A stretch of DNA of 64,000 nucleotides, from contig NZ_CP101154.1 in NCBI RefSeq assembly GCF_024298905.1, positions 1,178,001 through 1,242,000 on the forward strand, in the 5' to 3' direction. Origin of the DNA: Natronomonas marina (lineage in GTDB: Archaea > Halobacteriota > Halobacteria > Halobacteriales > Haloarculaceae). The position numbers and the translations under genes were made by a program. How positions within the stretch are numbered: the stretch's first letter is position 1; the number at the start of each line of letters is the position of its first letter. This document shows, piece after piece, positions 44,444 through 52,429 of the stretch. Below the pieces are notes generated by a model. The model ran no database searches and had not been told where the DNA came from. It worked only from the letters and a program-made list of their open reading frames with translations.

Positions 44444-45757
44444 TCAGGTCGCCCGGCGGTGCCGGTAGCCCTCCCAGGCGAGGCCACCGGCGGCACCCAG
44501 GCCGACCAGAATCGCCACCAGCCCGTAGACCCCGACCCACTGCGGCAGGACGAACCCGACCCAGGAGTCAGCGACGGCGATGGCGCCGCTCAGGCCGCCG
44601 TGGTCGGTGCCCTCGAGGTTCCCGCCCGGCGGGACCGACTCCGGTTCCTCCCCGAGATTGCGGTCGGGACCGATGCGGTCGGCGTCGTAGACGATGCCCC
44701 GCCGACCGGACATGTCGTGGGCCCAGACGACCTCGCCGTCGGCGTTGACCTCCAGCACCCGGAAGTTCCGGGAGTCGACGACCAGCGTGTTCCCGTTCGG
44801 CATCCGGTCGGCGTCCCGGGGCCACTGGAGCCGGTCGTCGGCGCTCGGCCCCTCGTAGCGCCACACCTCCTCCATCGTCTCCGCGTCGTACTCGACGATG
44901 CGGTTGTTCTCGCTGTCGGCGACGATGAGGTTGTCGTGGGCCTCGAGGTAATTGGGGTCGTGCTGTTCGTACATGATGCTGTGGTTGCCCGGTTCGCCGT
45001 ACACCTCGACGATGTCGTCGGTGTCGGGGTCGACCTCGACGACGACGTCGAAGTTCCTGATGGACATCAGGAAGTTGCCGTTCTCGAGGCGGTCGACATC
45101 GTTCATGTGGGTCCAGTCCTGTCTCGGCCCGGTGTAGGCGTGGTCCTCGCGGGAGGTGCCCTCGACGTGTTCGGCCCAGAACTCGCTGCCCTCGTCGAGG
45201 TGCTCCTTGGCGGACCACTCCCAGGTCACCGTCCCGTTGCGGGCGACCGTGAACGTCCGGTGCCGCGCCATGTCGATGATGACCGTCTCGCCGCTCTCGA
45301 GGCGGTCGGCGTCGTGGACCTCGTGGTAGGAGATCTGCCGGTCGTACCAGTCGTACTCCCAGACCACCTCGTTCGTGTCGGGGTCGACCTCCTGGACCCG
45401 GTTGTGCACGCAGTGGTCGCCGGTGGTGTTGGCCCACCGCTCCGGACAGTCGGGGTCCGGAACCTTCTGGCCGAAGGAGACCATCACGTTGCCGTTGTCG
45501 AGCATCTCGGCGTCGAAGACGGCGGCGTTGCCCGGGGCGTACTCCCAGACGCGCTCGCCCGAGCGGTCGACGATGAAGACGTCGCCGTTGTGGTTGCCGA
45601 ACCAGCCGTACGCCTGCACCGACACGAGCGTCTTCCCCGGGTACGGTTCGTCACCCTCGGCCTCGACGGCGTCGTCGGCCGTCACCGCGAGACCGCCGAG
45701 GACGCCGACCGAAAGCAGGAGGAGCACGCCCAGGACGACGACGCGCTGTTGTCGCAT
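44444..45757 (-). CDS. Membrane-anchored arylsulfotransferase (ASST-like) protein
   Basis: A 437-residue protein with a signal anchor (residues about 5 to 28) and a C-terminal helix (about 404 to 428), so it should face outside with both ends in the membrane. Between them lies a beta-propeller with repeated 'NGNVMVS', 'SGETVIIDM', 'NGNFLMSIRN', 'NGNTLVVDSRN' turns and 'GTVTWEWSA'-type Trp blades, as in arylsulfate sulfotransferase and arylsulfotransferase families. The catalytic His of ASST is best matched in 'QISYHEVHDADRLE'. A propeller of unknown ligand is the safe call. Confidence 0.75.
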   Translation of the reverse strand: MRQQRVVVLGVLLLLSVGVLGGLAVTADDAVEAEGDEPYPGKTLVSVQAYGWFGNHNGDVFIVDRSGERVWEYAPGNAAVFDAEMLDNGNVMVSFGQKVPDPDCPERWANTTGDHCVHNRVQEVDPDTNEVVWEYDWYDRQISYHEVHDADRLESGETVIIDMARHRTFTVARNGTVTWEWSAKEHLDEGSEFWAEHVEGTSREDHAYTGPRQDWTHMNDVDRLENGNFLMSIRNFDVVVEVDPDTDDIVEVYGEPGNHSIMYEQHDPNYLEAHDNLIVADSENNRIVEYDAETMEEVWRYEGPSADDRLQWPRDADRMPNGNTLVVDSRNFRVLEVNADGEVVWAHDMSGRRGIVYDADRIGPDRNLGEEPESVPPGGNLEGTDHGGLSGAIAVADSWVGFVLPQWVGVYGLVAILVGLGAAGGLAWEGYRHRRAT

Positions 45758-45857
45758 TGGTGCGGCACAGGCGGCGGAGCACAAAACCGTTGCTGGTTCG
45801 GGACCGGCCATCGCCCCCAGTGGAAGCCGTTTTCCTGCCGGCGCTCGAACTCGGGGC

Positions 45858-46580
45858 ATGCGGAGCGTCGCCATCAACGTCGGTGCGAACACGAACGAAC
45901 CCGGGTTCCGGGGGCCCATCCACGGGGACGGCCGCTTCGAGTACGTCCCCATCCCCGAGTCGGAACCGACCCGTGAGGACGCCGCCGTCCCGACCTACGG
46001 CGATCTCGACCTCACAATCGACGCGAGTTCGGTCGCCGACCGGCCCGTCCACCTGGACCCGACCTTCGCGGGCGTCCACGGCTGTGACCGCTACACCTAC
46101 GGCGACCCCCACGGGGTGAAGGCACGCCCGCTGCTGGAACTGTCGGCCGGCGACCACGTCTTCTTCTACGCCACGCTCTCGACGGTCGGCGACACTCCCG
46201 CCGACTGGATAGCGCCGGAGTGGGGCGCCTACGTCATCGGGCAGTTCCGGCTGGCACGGGACCCCCTGACGCCCGAGGCGTACCGGAACCTCCCGGCCGA
46301 CGAGCGGGCGATATTCGAGACGAACGCCCACCGCAAGCGAGCGACCTTCGACGCCGAGGTGCTGCTGTACGGCGACGACGCCGACTCGGGACTGTACGAA
46401 CGGGCCGTCCCGCTGTCGAGTCGAAGCGCCGGCGTCGACGCCAACCGCCTCGTCACGGAGCTGTCCAGCGACTCCGGGAAGGGGCCGTGGTGGCGCCGGC
46501 CGATGACCTTCGACCGGGACGGGACCGAAGAACTGCTGGCGATACGCGAGTCGGACGACCGGGAACGAGCCGTCGAGTGA
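45858..46580 (+). CDS. Putative Nmad3-type nucleotide-modification-associated protein
   Basis: A 240-residue protein: start 'MRSVAINVGANTNEPGFRGP', then 'HGDGRFEYVPIPESEPTRE', 'LDLTIDASSVADRPVHLDPTF', 'GVHGCDRYTYGDPHGVKARPLLEL', 'DHVFFYATLSTVGDTPADW' and 'GAYVIGQFRL'. The layout (N-terminal GAN-, FEY-IPE and YGD motifs) matches proteins called Nmad3, predicted to take part in base modification in DNA. In haloarchaea these often stand alone. No methyltransferase or restriction gene is adjacent, and the prediction itself is untested. It could be any Rossmann-like ligand protein. Confidence 0.5.
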   Translation: MRSVAINVGANTNEPGFRGPIHGDGRFEYVPIPESEPTREDAAVPTYGDLDLTIDASSVADRPVHLDPTFAGVHGCDRYTYGDPHGVKARPLLELSAGDHVFFYATLSTVGDTPADWIAPEWGAYVIGQFRLARDPLTPEAYRNLPADERAIFETNAHRKRATFDAEVLLYGDDADSGLYERAVPLSSRSAGVDANRLVTELSSDSGKGPWWRRPMTFDRDGTEELLAIRESDDRERAVE

Positions 46581-46586
46581 CCGCGC

Positions 46587-47105
46587 TCAGAGCCGAATCG
46601 TCGTGTCGTCGCCGTCGTCGGACTCGTCGAGTCCTTCGAGCGCCCGGCGGAAGACCAGCCCCAGCGCGAGGTGCTGTCCCATCGCGTCCTCGAGTCGCTG
46701 CCGGGCGGCGTCGCCGTCGTCGATGCTGTACTCCTTCGTCTGGACGAGTTCGTGGACCGACAGCAGGCCCCCCTCCTCGAGGTCGTGCAGCACCGGATAC
46801 ACCGTCCCCGGACTCAGATCGACCCCGAAGAACCGCTCGAGGTCCTCCATGACGCCCTTGCCGTGGGTCTCGCTGCGCCGCAATTCGACGAGCGCCGTCA
46901 GGAGGTTCGGCAGCGACTCCTTGACCAGGCCCTCCTCGATGGAGAGGGAGTCGCCGTCGTACAGCGTCGCCGCCGTCTCCTCGACGACCGCCTCGGTGCG
47001 GGCCGCAGGCTCGGCGTCCCCGTCCTCGCCCCCGCCGCCGAGTCCGTTCATCTCGCTCACGAGGCTCTGCAGCGTCTCCTCCGTTCCCGGTCGCGTGTCG
47101 GTCAT
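46587..47105 (-). CDS. PadR-family transcriptional regulator
   Basis: A 172-residue regulator with a disordered acidic N-terminus (about 1 to 58). A PadR winged helix follows ('LPNLLTALVELRRSETHGKGVMEDLERFFGVDLSPGTVYPVLHDLEEGGLL' in parts), then a C-terminal helix with 'EYSIDDGDAARQRLEDAM'. Members repress genes for stress, phenolic acids or export. ATG 47105 starts the acidic tail; the longer frame upstream is Arg-rich noise. Converges on the Nmad3-like gene 6 bp away. Confidence 0.85.
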   Translation of the reverse strand: MTDTRPGTEETLQSLVSEMNGLGGGGEDGDAEPAARTEAVVEETAATLYDGDSLSIEEGLVKESLPNLLTALVELRRSETHGKGVMEDLERFFGVDLSPGTVYPVLHDLEEGGLLSVHELVQTKEYSIDDGDAARQRLEDAMGQHLALGLVFRRALEGLDESDDGDDTTIRL

Positions 47106-47396
47106 CGTAATCGACACGTCAAGCGGAATCGTCTTAAAGGCCCGCGAACGTCCAGCGACTCGGCCGGTCGTGAACGGTTTGAACGGTCTGAACGATACCC
47201 CCGACCGGCGCGCCGGCGGGCGAATCCGAGCGGGCCGTTCGGAACCGCCCCCGCCTTCGAGAGATGCGCTCGCGGCGTCCCTGCGGTCGCCGCTCGACAT
47301 GATCGAGGCGCTCCCGCTGGTCGCGCCTCGCAACTCACGGCTCGCTCCGCTCGCCGTTCGTTTCGCACGCGGCGTTCACTGCGTTCACGCCGCGCA
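47106..47396. other. Gap at the island edge, low-complexity CGCTCG-type sequence
   Basis: No gene seen. It holds short repeated CGCTCG/CGTTCACTGCGTTCACG-type strings and weak inverted repeats between PadR and the tRNA-Gly fragment, typical of haloarchaeal intergenic filler. The first bases upstream of 47105 presumably carry the padR promoter. Confidence 0.5.
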
Positions 47397-47440
47397 TGCG
47401 CCGTCCGGGAATTGAACCCGGGCTAGTGGCTTGGGAAGCC
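47397..47440 (-). other. tRNA-Gly(CCC) 3' half, probable attachment-site scar
   Basis: On the minus strand this reads as the anticodon loop and 3' half of a haloarchaeal tRNA-Gly: TTCCCAA (anticodon CCC), then variable region, T arm CCGGG-TTCAATT-CCCGG and acceptor strand ACGGCGC with discriminator A. No matching 5' half (acceptor GCGCCGT plus D arm) occurs upstream, where the sequence codes for something else. This is what site-specific integration into a tRNA 3' end leaves at one border. The intact tRNA should lie at the other border at a higher coordinate. Confidence 0.6.
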
Positions 47441-47683
47441 CCGCCGTTGCGAACGACGGGTATCCGCATACCCCTCGAATCTCCTCGCCATATCCCGGGT
47501 TTTGGCCTGCTTCAGCCCTGATTTGCGGCGCTTGACATATAAAAACCCGGGAGCGTGGCGCTGGGACACTACCGATTCGGACGAAGACGGCAGCTGGGCT
47601 TCGGAACTGGAAACAGTGGATACCCTATAGGGATCTCCAGAATGCTCTGTTGAATAGCGGTGCTGGCGTGGAGGGTCGGACAT
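47423..47683 (-). CDS. Short ORF ending inside the tRNA-Gly fragment (possible integrase or element remnant)
   Basis: An 86-residue frame. The last about 38 residues are strongly basic ('LKQAKTRDMARRFEGYADTR', then 'RSQRRGFPSH') and end at a TAG inside the tRNA-Gly 3' half, so the final codons are made of tRNA sequence. Genes that run into an att site in this way are usually the integrase of the element, but I see no Arg-His-Arg-Tyr motif. The N-terminal half overlaps MITE copy 1 and is probably not native. It is most likely a remnant. Confidence 0.3.
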   Translation of the reverse strand: MSDPPRQHRYSTEHSGDPYRVSTVSSSEAQLPSSSESVVSQRHAPGFLYVKRRKSGLKQAKTRDMARRFEGYADTRRSQRRGFPSH

Positions 47684-47770
47684 TGAGTCGGCTTGTAAGC
47701 AGGTGCTGCGAGTGATTTCAAAATTGAGTTCGGTTCACCTCGGCTCAGAGGCCGCTATTCAACACAGCAG
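47643..47770. mobile_element. 128-bp MITE, copy 1
   Basis: A non-coding element, identical base for base to 53927 to 54054. Its terminal inverted repeats of about 18 bp read TGCT(C/G)TGTTGAATAGCGG from both ends. They are nearly the same as the ends of the IS at 48154 to 49084 (CTGCCGTGTTGAATAG), which would supply the transposase in trans. No clear target duplication here. Confidence 0.88.
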
Positions 47771-47832
47771 CTGCGACTGTAGAGTAAATGAAGGCGTACC
47801 AACTCACCGCTTCGAGCGGACGGTATCGACCG

Positions 47833-48063
47833 TCATGACGGACTGGAGTTGCGCGAACAGGAGTCGATGCCGAACATCGAGTAGATGGGGCAGGTTCCCA
47901 CCGTCGCCGTAGCGAGCATCATAATCGCAACGATTCCCAGCACGGGAGAGAGCACTGTTGGAAGCGAAAGAGTCCCAGTGAGTATTGCAATCGATATTGT
48001 TCCCGTAACTGCACCAACTGCCGTTCTGAGCGTTTCGTCTACTGAGCCGACATTTTGTCTCAT
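47833..48063 (-). CDS. DUF2892 (YgaP-type) membrane protein
   Basis: A 76-residue protein with the start 'MRQNVGSVDETLRTAVGAV', two close membrane helices (about 12 to 32 and 36 to 56) and the family end 'TVGTCPIYSMFGIDSCS'. DUF2892 domains form the membrane part of YgaP rhodanese and occur alone in many archaea, often near sulfur-transfer genes. An in-frame upstream ATG would add 17 residues with a CxxC; I prefer the family start. It lies between a MITE and an IS and probably belongs to the island cargo. Confidence 0.82.
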   Translation of the reverse strand: MRQNVGSVDETLRTAVGAVTGTISIAILTGTLSLPTVLSPVLGIVAIMMLATATVGTCPIYSMFGIDSCSRNSSPS

Positions 48064-48153
48064 ACATACATATGGGTCGCCACACGTATAACACCAGTGT
48101 TGAATATCCGCCACAATACTATACTAGGATTCAGCTGCAAATGACTGAAAATT

Positions 48154-49084
48154 CTGCCGTGTTGAATAGATGCTGAGTCGCGGTTAGAGTGGCTCACAGA
48201 GCGGTTCTATGTTCGAGACGGCGAACATCAGGACGATTTCACGGAACTGTCGATACCAGCCGAGCGCTCGCACGGCATCGCCGAGCGAGCGCTTCGTTGT
48301 CGAATACGAAGTCTCGGCCATCCAGCGCTGAGAATAGCCTTTTGTCCGGATGAGAGCGTTATGTCCCACCGTCAACGGTCTCGATCCACGCTGTAAAATT
48401 AGTGGCTCGACACCGAGCGCGTAGAACTCGTATTTCGTGATCCAGTTGTGGAACGCTTTGTCAGCAGCCACGGACAGCAGGTCGTCCGCGTTCCGGCGGA
48501 CGACCCGCGGCCCGGTCTTCGTATCGTGTTTCCACCGGGCTGAGATATGTACGTCAAGGACGGCAAGAGACTCTCTGTCGGTTAATGTCGTCACTTTTAG
48601 TGTTTGAACGTTACTTCCCGACCGCTGGCGATAGTACGACGAGGCCGAGCGGCGGTCGAAGAACGTACTATCGAGTGCTGCGTGTCCGGACTGCGGGTGC
48701 TGCTGCGCTGAAACGCGCAGCAGCGCCCGCCACACCCACATTTTCAGCCGGTCGAACGATTTGTAGATCGTGCTGTAGTCCGGCAGATCGTCCCGATCTA
48801 AGTCGAGTACGTCACGAATCTCGGCGATATACTCCAGCCGATTCGGCGTTTCGCGGTAGCTGTGGTCTTCTTCGAGCCGAAAACAGTGCAGAACGACGTG
48901 TTTCCAGCGGGCGAACCCGCCGCTGGCGGGCTCGCCCGCGTGCTTCCCCAACGCTTGTTTGACTAGGTGCCGACACTGCTCAACGAAGTCGAGGAGATCG
49001 ACTTCCATGGACAGAATCGATTTCCTCGGCTTCGCCCTTCTACTCCGCGATATAAGCGGATTAGATCGCTATTCAACACGGCAG
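48154..49084. mobile_element. Complete insertion sequence, IS5-type by gene content
   Basis: A 931-bp element with one transposase gene. Both ends begin (TT)CTGCCGTGTTGAATAG when read inward (48154 onward and 49084 backward), giving inverted repeats of about 16 to 18 bp. The flanks (AAAATT and AAATAG) do not form a clean target duplication, so it may be old or recombined. Its ends explain the mobility of the two MITEs. Confidence 0.85.
48184..49008 (-). CDS. DDE transposase of the 931-bp IS
   Basis: A 274-residue intact transposase typical of haloarchaeal IS5-like elements. It has N-terminal helices 'DFVEQCRHLVKQALGKHAG', then the DDE core with D in 'GHAALDSTFFDRRSASSYY', D in 'SVAADKAFHNWI', and the C-terminal region 'YSQRWMAETSYSTTKRSLGDAVRALGWYRQFREIVL' (in parts) with the Glu of the triad in 'AETSYS'. 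No frameshift is seen, so it may be active. The gene fills almost the whole element. Confidence 0.9.
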   Translation of the reverse strand: MEVDLLDFVEQCRHLVKQALGKHAGEPASGGFARWKHVVLHCFRLEEDHSYRETPNRLEYIAEIRDVLDLDRDDLPDYSTIYKSFDRLKMWVWRALLRVSAQQHPQSGHAALDSTFFDRRSASSYYRQRSGSNVQTLKVTTLTDRESLAVLDVHISARWKHDTKTGPRVVRRNADDLLSVAADKAFHNWITKYEFYALGVEPLILQRGSRPLTVGHNALIRTKGYSQRWMAETSYSTTKRSLGDAVRALGWYRQFREIVLMFAVSNIEPLCEPL

Positions 49085-49291
49085 AAATAGGGTGGCTTGA
49101 CGCCTCACGGCCCATGATCCGGTCAACTCGGTCCGACGATCGATTTCTATGATGTCCAGCGATGGCTGTCTTCAGCGGAATCTACCGCTCTGAGACCACG
49201 CGTATAGCTGTCTCTCGACAATTTCGAGCCTTAACTCTACGTCACAGATTTGAGCGTCATGGTTAACACCCTGGCCCAATCAACTCAACGT

Positions 49292-49654
49292 ATGAGTACG
49301 ACGGCCCAGGAGAGTGAACAACCTGAAATCGAAGTTTCAGAAGCTGCCTCGAATAAGGCTCTGGCTCTCTTAGAGGAAGAGAGCTTGGACACTGACACGG
49401 CAGGACTTCGGCTATTCGTCCAGCAAGGAGGATGCGCGGGTCTGTCATATGGGATGCGGTTCGATACGAGTCCCGACGAAGATGATATGATCTACGAGCA
49501 CCAGGGCCTGCGAGTGTTCGTTGATCCCGCGAGTATCCAATATATTGCGGGGAGTGTTGTTGAGTATGAGACGGGTCTCCAAGGCGCAGGCTTTGATGTT
49601 GAAAATCCCAACGTGGTCTCGGAGTGTGGCTGTGGCGAATCTTTCCGCACCTGA
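49292..49654 (+). CDS. Iron-sulfur cluster carrier, HesB/IscA family
   Basis: A 120-residue A-type carrier. It has the three conserved cysteines: one in 'FVQQGGCAGLSYGMRFD' and two in 'VVSECGCGESFRT' near the end. The core is 'VSEAASNKALALLEEESLDTDTAGLRL'. It takes up or delivers [2Fe-2S]/[4Fe-4S] clusters. ATG 49292 is the family-like start ('MSTTAQESEQPEIEVSEAAS'). The next gene, an Lrp/AsnC regulator, starts 48 bp downstream on the same strand. Confidence 0.92.
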   Translation: MSTTAQESEQPEIEVSEAASNKALALLEEESLDTDTAGLRLFVQQGGCAGLSYGMRFDTSPDEDDMIYEHQGLRVFVDPASIQYIAGSVVEYETGLQGAGFDVENPNVVSECGCGESFRT

Positions 49655-49702
49655 ACACGACTGCCAGCACGATGATCACCGCTTCATATAAAATCAGGTA
49701 CA

Positions 49703-50131
49703 ATGGACGCTGAGGAACTCGAGCATCGTCTGCTCTCCATTCTCAAAGAGGATCCGAAAGCTTCTCTCGGAGAGATCGCCGACCAGGCTGGCGTCGCGCG
49801 ACCTACCGCCCGAAAATATATCCAGAAACTCGAGGAGGAAGGCGCTATCGTCGGGTACACTGTCGAGATCGACCCAAAGAAAGTCAACCACCAGAGCATT
49901 GCGATGGTGGGAATTGACGTCGAGAGCGACCAGTACGTTGAGGCGACGAGTAAACTCAGAGATCTCGACTCGCTGACTGCGTTATATACCGCGACCGGGG
50001 ACCACATGTTGATGGCCGAACTCGAGGCGACAGGAAGTACCGAGCTGAATGAAATCGTTAGCGATCAGATCCTCTCCATCCAGGGCGTGACCACGGCTTG
50101 CCCGGCTGTTCTTCAAGAACGGCTCAAATAA
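49703..50131 (+). CDS. Lrp/AsnC family transcriptional regulator
   Basis: A 142-residue regulator with a helix-turn-helix at about 3 to 52 ('LEHRLLSILKEDPKASLGEIADQAGVARPTARKYIQKLEEEG' in parts) and a RAM domain at about 65 to 140 ('MVGIDVESDQYVEATSKLRDLDSL', 'YTATGDHMLMAELEATGSTEL', 'SIQGVTTACPAVLQERLK'). It binds DNA and usually senses amino acids. It may control itself, the Fe-S carrier upstream, or island genes; no site was identified. Confidence 0.92.
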   Translation: MDAEELEHRLLSILKEDPKASLGEIADQAGVARPTARKYIQKLEEEGAIVGYTVEIDPKKVNHQSIAMVGIDVESDQYVEATSKLRDLDSLTALYTATGDHMLMAELEATGSTELNEIVSDQILSIQGVTTACPAVLQERLK

Positions 50132-50471
50132 GACGGATGCCCTTCTGCAATATTCGTTTAAATATATTTATTTATCAATATTCATCTAAGTATATCATAC
50201 GAAGATCCTCTCAGGATGGCTCGTCGTTTGTCCTCATCTCCCTGGTCTTTAGCTAAACCTGAACGGTGTCAGAGAAGAGTTTCGCACGTCTCTGCCGACG
50301 GTAACGGAGAAAACACATACTGCTGTGACCAGGAACCTTCCCAATCTCTATCGGGAATCGAGTGCTGAATAGAGGGAGCGAGTCTTATGATCTTTTTACT
50401 AACGTTCTCTGGGTATTCAGTGAATTAAATAAAACGACTTTTGATAATAAAAATCCCTTATAAAACCCCTA
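50132..50471. other. AT-rich intergenic region, no gene found
   Basis: A 340-bp gap whose first 60 bases are almost only A and T. I see no reading frame, RNA or clear repeat. The base composition continues that of the SelO gene, suggesting that both arrived together. Confidence 0.5.
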
Positions 50472-51866
50472 TCACGTGTTGCAATAAGTTGTGTACTCTG
50501 AATCAAATTTTTCTGAAGGCGGTTGTTGAAATTGTGAATTCGCATCTTTCGATTCATAAGGATTTTTCAAGACATTCAATAAATCCTTGAATTTAGAGAG
50601 ATTTTCTTTTTCTAGATACTCATTTAGTGCCTCTTCTATCAAGTAGTTGCGGGGAATATAACGGGGATTAGTTTTCTTCATCATCTTCCTATCCAAGCCG
50701 ATACCAGATAATTCATTTCGGATATGTTTGAAATCTTCAGATGAATAGACTGGGTCATCAAAGGAGCCAGGAGTTTCTAATTCTATGAATGTATTCGTGT
50801 AGTCTGCTCTAGATTCACGAAGCCAGTCTAAGAATGCATCTACTATTGCTTCCTCTCCGTCTGATTTGATCCCTAGTTTCTTTCTCATCATACTATAGTA
50901 TTTAGCATCGAATATTTCTTCAAAATTGTCTAGCTTGGCTTCTAGTTCATCAAAAGCGTGAGATGATTCTTGAAAAAGCTGTTTTAGGGATTCTGCGAAA
51001 CGTCCAAGATTCCATTTCAAAATAGGTTTTTGATTCCCGAAAGAGTATCTACCTCTTTTGTCCACAGAGCTGAAGACAGCATCTTCGTCGTAATAATTCA
51101 TGAATGTACATGGTCCGTAATCAAATGTTTCCCCATCTATACTCATGTTGTCTGTATTCATGACGCCGTGTATGAATCCTACACGCATCCAGTCAACTAC
51201 CATATTTATAGAAGATCGCATAACTTCATCAAAAAAATCTGTGTATTTTTTATCCTTGTTATTCAAGTGAGGATAGTGCCTGTCGATTACATAATCAGTG
51301 AATTCCTCAAGTTCTTCAGATGCTTGACTTGCCACATATTGGAAAGTGCCGTATCTAATGTGGCTTCTCATCACTCTTACAAGGATGGCTCCGGGTTCTG
51401 TTCTACGTCTCTGAACTGATCCGTCGGTCTCGATTACTGCCAGACTCCTAGATGTTTTTATACCAAGATTTTGCATCGCGTATGAGTAAATATACTCTCT
51501 GAGCATGGAACTAACAGTTGCGTTCCCATCGCCTCTTCCGGAGTACGGCGTTCGACCAGACCCTTTCAGTTGAATATCGTATCTATTACCATCGTGCACA
51601 TGTTCGCCTAGTATCATCGCTCTTCCGTCGCCAAGTACAGTATAACTTCCAAATTGATGTCCTGCATATGCTTGAGCAATCGGTTCTTCCAGAAGTTTTT
51701 GCCCTGAAAGAATCTGACTGTTCAAATCCTCTTTATTTAATCCAAGGCCATCACACAAATCTTCATTAAGAAGTAAAATCTCCGGATTATTGATATCTTC
51801 AGGCGTCACTCTCGAATAGAGGTTGGAGTCCAAATCTTTGTACGTTGTGTCAAAGGAAAGGGACAT
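50472..51866 (-). CDS. selO: SelO/YdiU family protein adenylyltransferase, AT-rich
   Basis: A 464-residue pseudokinase-fold AMPylase that transfers AMP to Ser, Thr or Tyr of redox proteins. Motifs are 'YAGHQFG' (67 to 73), 'QLKGSGRTPYSGRGDG' (99 to 114), and the catalytic 'MNTDNMSIDGETFDYGP' with D239, N240 and D249 in the positions required for metal and catalysis. C462 near the end ('YTTYCNT') sits at the place of the selenocysteine of some homologues. The gene is AT-rich with A/T third positions and many Lys, Asn and Ile codons, unlike everything around it. This points to recent transfer, perhaps from a low-GC organism. TATA-like TTATTAAAA lies about 30 bp upstream of its ATG. Confidence 0.92.
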   Translation of the reverse strand: MSLSFDTTYKDLDSNLYSRVTPEDINNPEILLLNEDLCDGLGLNKEDLNSQILSGQKLLEEPIAQAYAGHQFGSYTVLGDGRAMILGEHVHDGNRYDIQLKGSGRTPYSGRGDGNATVSSMLREYIYSYAMQNLGIKTSRSLAVIETDGSVQRRRTEPGAILVRVMRSHIRYGTFQYVASQASEELEEFTDYVIDRHYPHLNNKDKKYTDFFDEVMRSSINMVVDWMRVGFIHGVMNTDNMSIDGETFDYGPCTFMNYYDEDAVFSSVDKRGRYSFGNQKPILKWNLGRFAESLKQLFQESSHAFDELEAKLDNFEEIFDAKYYSMMRKKLGIKSDGEEAIVDAFLDWLRESRADYTNTFIELETPGSFDDPVYSSEDFKHIRNELSGIGLDRKMMKKTNPRYIPRNYLIEEALNEYLEKENLSKFKDLLNVLKNPYESKDANSQFQQPPSEKFDSEYTTYCNT

Positions 51867-52090
51867 GTGTTATCTTTAGTGTCTAAGGTTTCCATTTTAA
51901 TAAGTTGTTCCTTGTGAACTACCCTACCCTGCTCGCGCTGACGCGCTCGCTGAAATGAGTGGCTCGCGGTTGCGCCCCTCTGCATCTTGTACCCCATTTG
52001 TGATAGAAACCATATGCGAAGCTGAGGACGTGCAAGATGGAGAGCATGAGTGACACGATAATATTGAGTCGAAAGGCCCTGCACTGTTGG
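51867..52090. other. Promoter of selO followed by gene-free debris
   Basis: Holds the selO TATA-like box, then CGCTCG-type strings. No gene is seen up to the transposase remnant that follows. Confidence 0.4.
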
Positions 52091-52331
52091 TCAGATAAGC
52101 CGACTTGGTGATCGTATCAATCCTGTTTTTCCCTGCCGTTTTGCGGTCAGCGATGCTGCAACCAGCGCCACCGCCGAGAGAACAGCTTGACTCTCAACGT
52201 TGACGTTTGTTTTCCTTGCGTGCACGGACGCGGTCAAAACCGGTGAACGACTTCAGCCTCGAGAATACGCGTTTGACACCTGCCCGTGGGTGTCGATGCA
52301 TCCGTTCTTTGATCGCTTGGGAAATATAGTC
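52091..52331 (-). pseudogene. C-terminal remnant of a transposase
   Basis: On the minus strand two frames join by one frameshift: 'QAIKERMHRHPRAGVKRVF' and 'SRLKSFTGFDRVRARK', then 'TNVNVESQAVLSAVALVAAS'. The pattern (HxHPRAGV, RLKSFTGFDRVRARK, a hydrophobic tail) is that of haloarchaeal DDE transposase C-termini. It has no start and no upstream part, so it is dead DNA marking earlier insertions in the island. Confidence 0.55.
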
Positions 52332-52400
52332 TCAGTAACACTCGAACGGATCAGACCGGGTACGCCAGCCGGTGGCGTGCAGCCATCGATGAGGAAGGAG

Positions 52401-52409
52401 GTTTTATTC
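52401..52409 (+). promoter_or_regulatory. TATA-like box of hemC
   Basis: GTTTTATTC, centred about 25 bp ahead of the hemC ATG at 52430, fits leaderless transcription. Confidence 0.45.
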
Positions 52410-52429
52410 CTGACGGCCGATGCGAGGAT

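Noticed and set aside
47106-47396. Repeated CGCTCG-type strings as a repeat family or origin
   Set aside because: They are short, irregular and common in haloarchaeal gaps; no iterated unit or ORB-like element is seen.
47397-47533. tRNA-Gly with a long intron
   Set aside because: No matching acceptor and D arm could be built upstream; the GCGCCG found about 90 nt upstream lacks the D-arm pattern and lies in a coding-like frame.
47423-47683. Calling the ORF at the tRNA fragment an integrase
   Set aside because: No catalytic Tyr or Arg motif is visible and half of the frame lies in a MITE; only a remnant is supported.
49683-49693. TATA box for the Lrp gene (CATATAAAAT)
   Set aside because: It lies only about 15 bp before the ATG, so its start site would fall inside the gene; not used.
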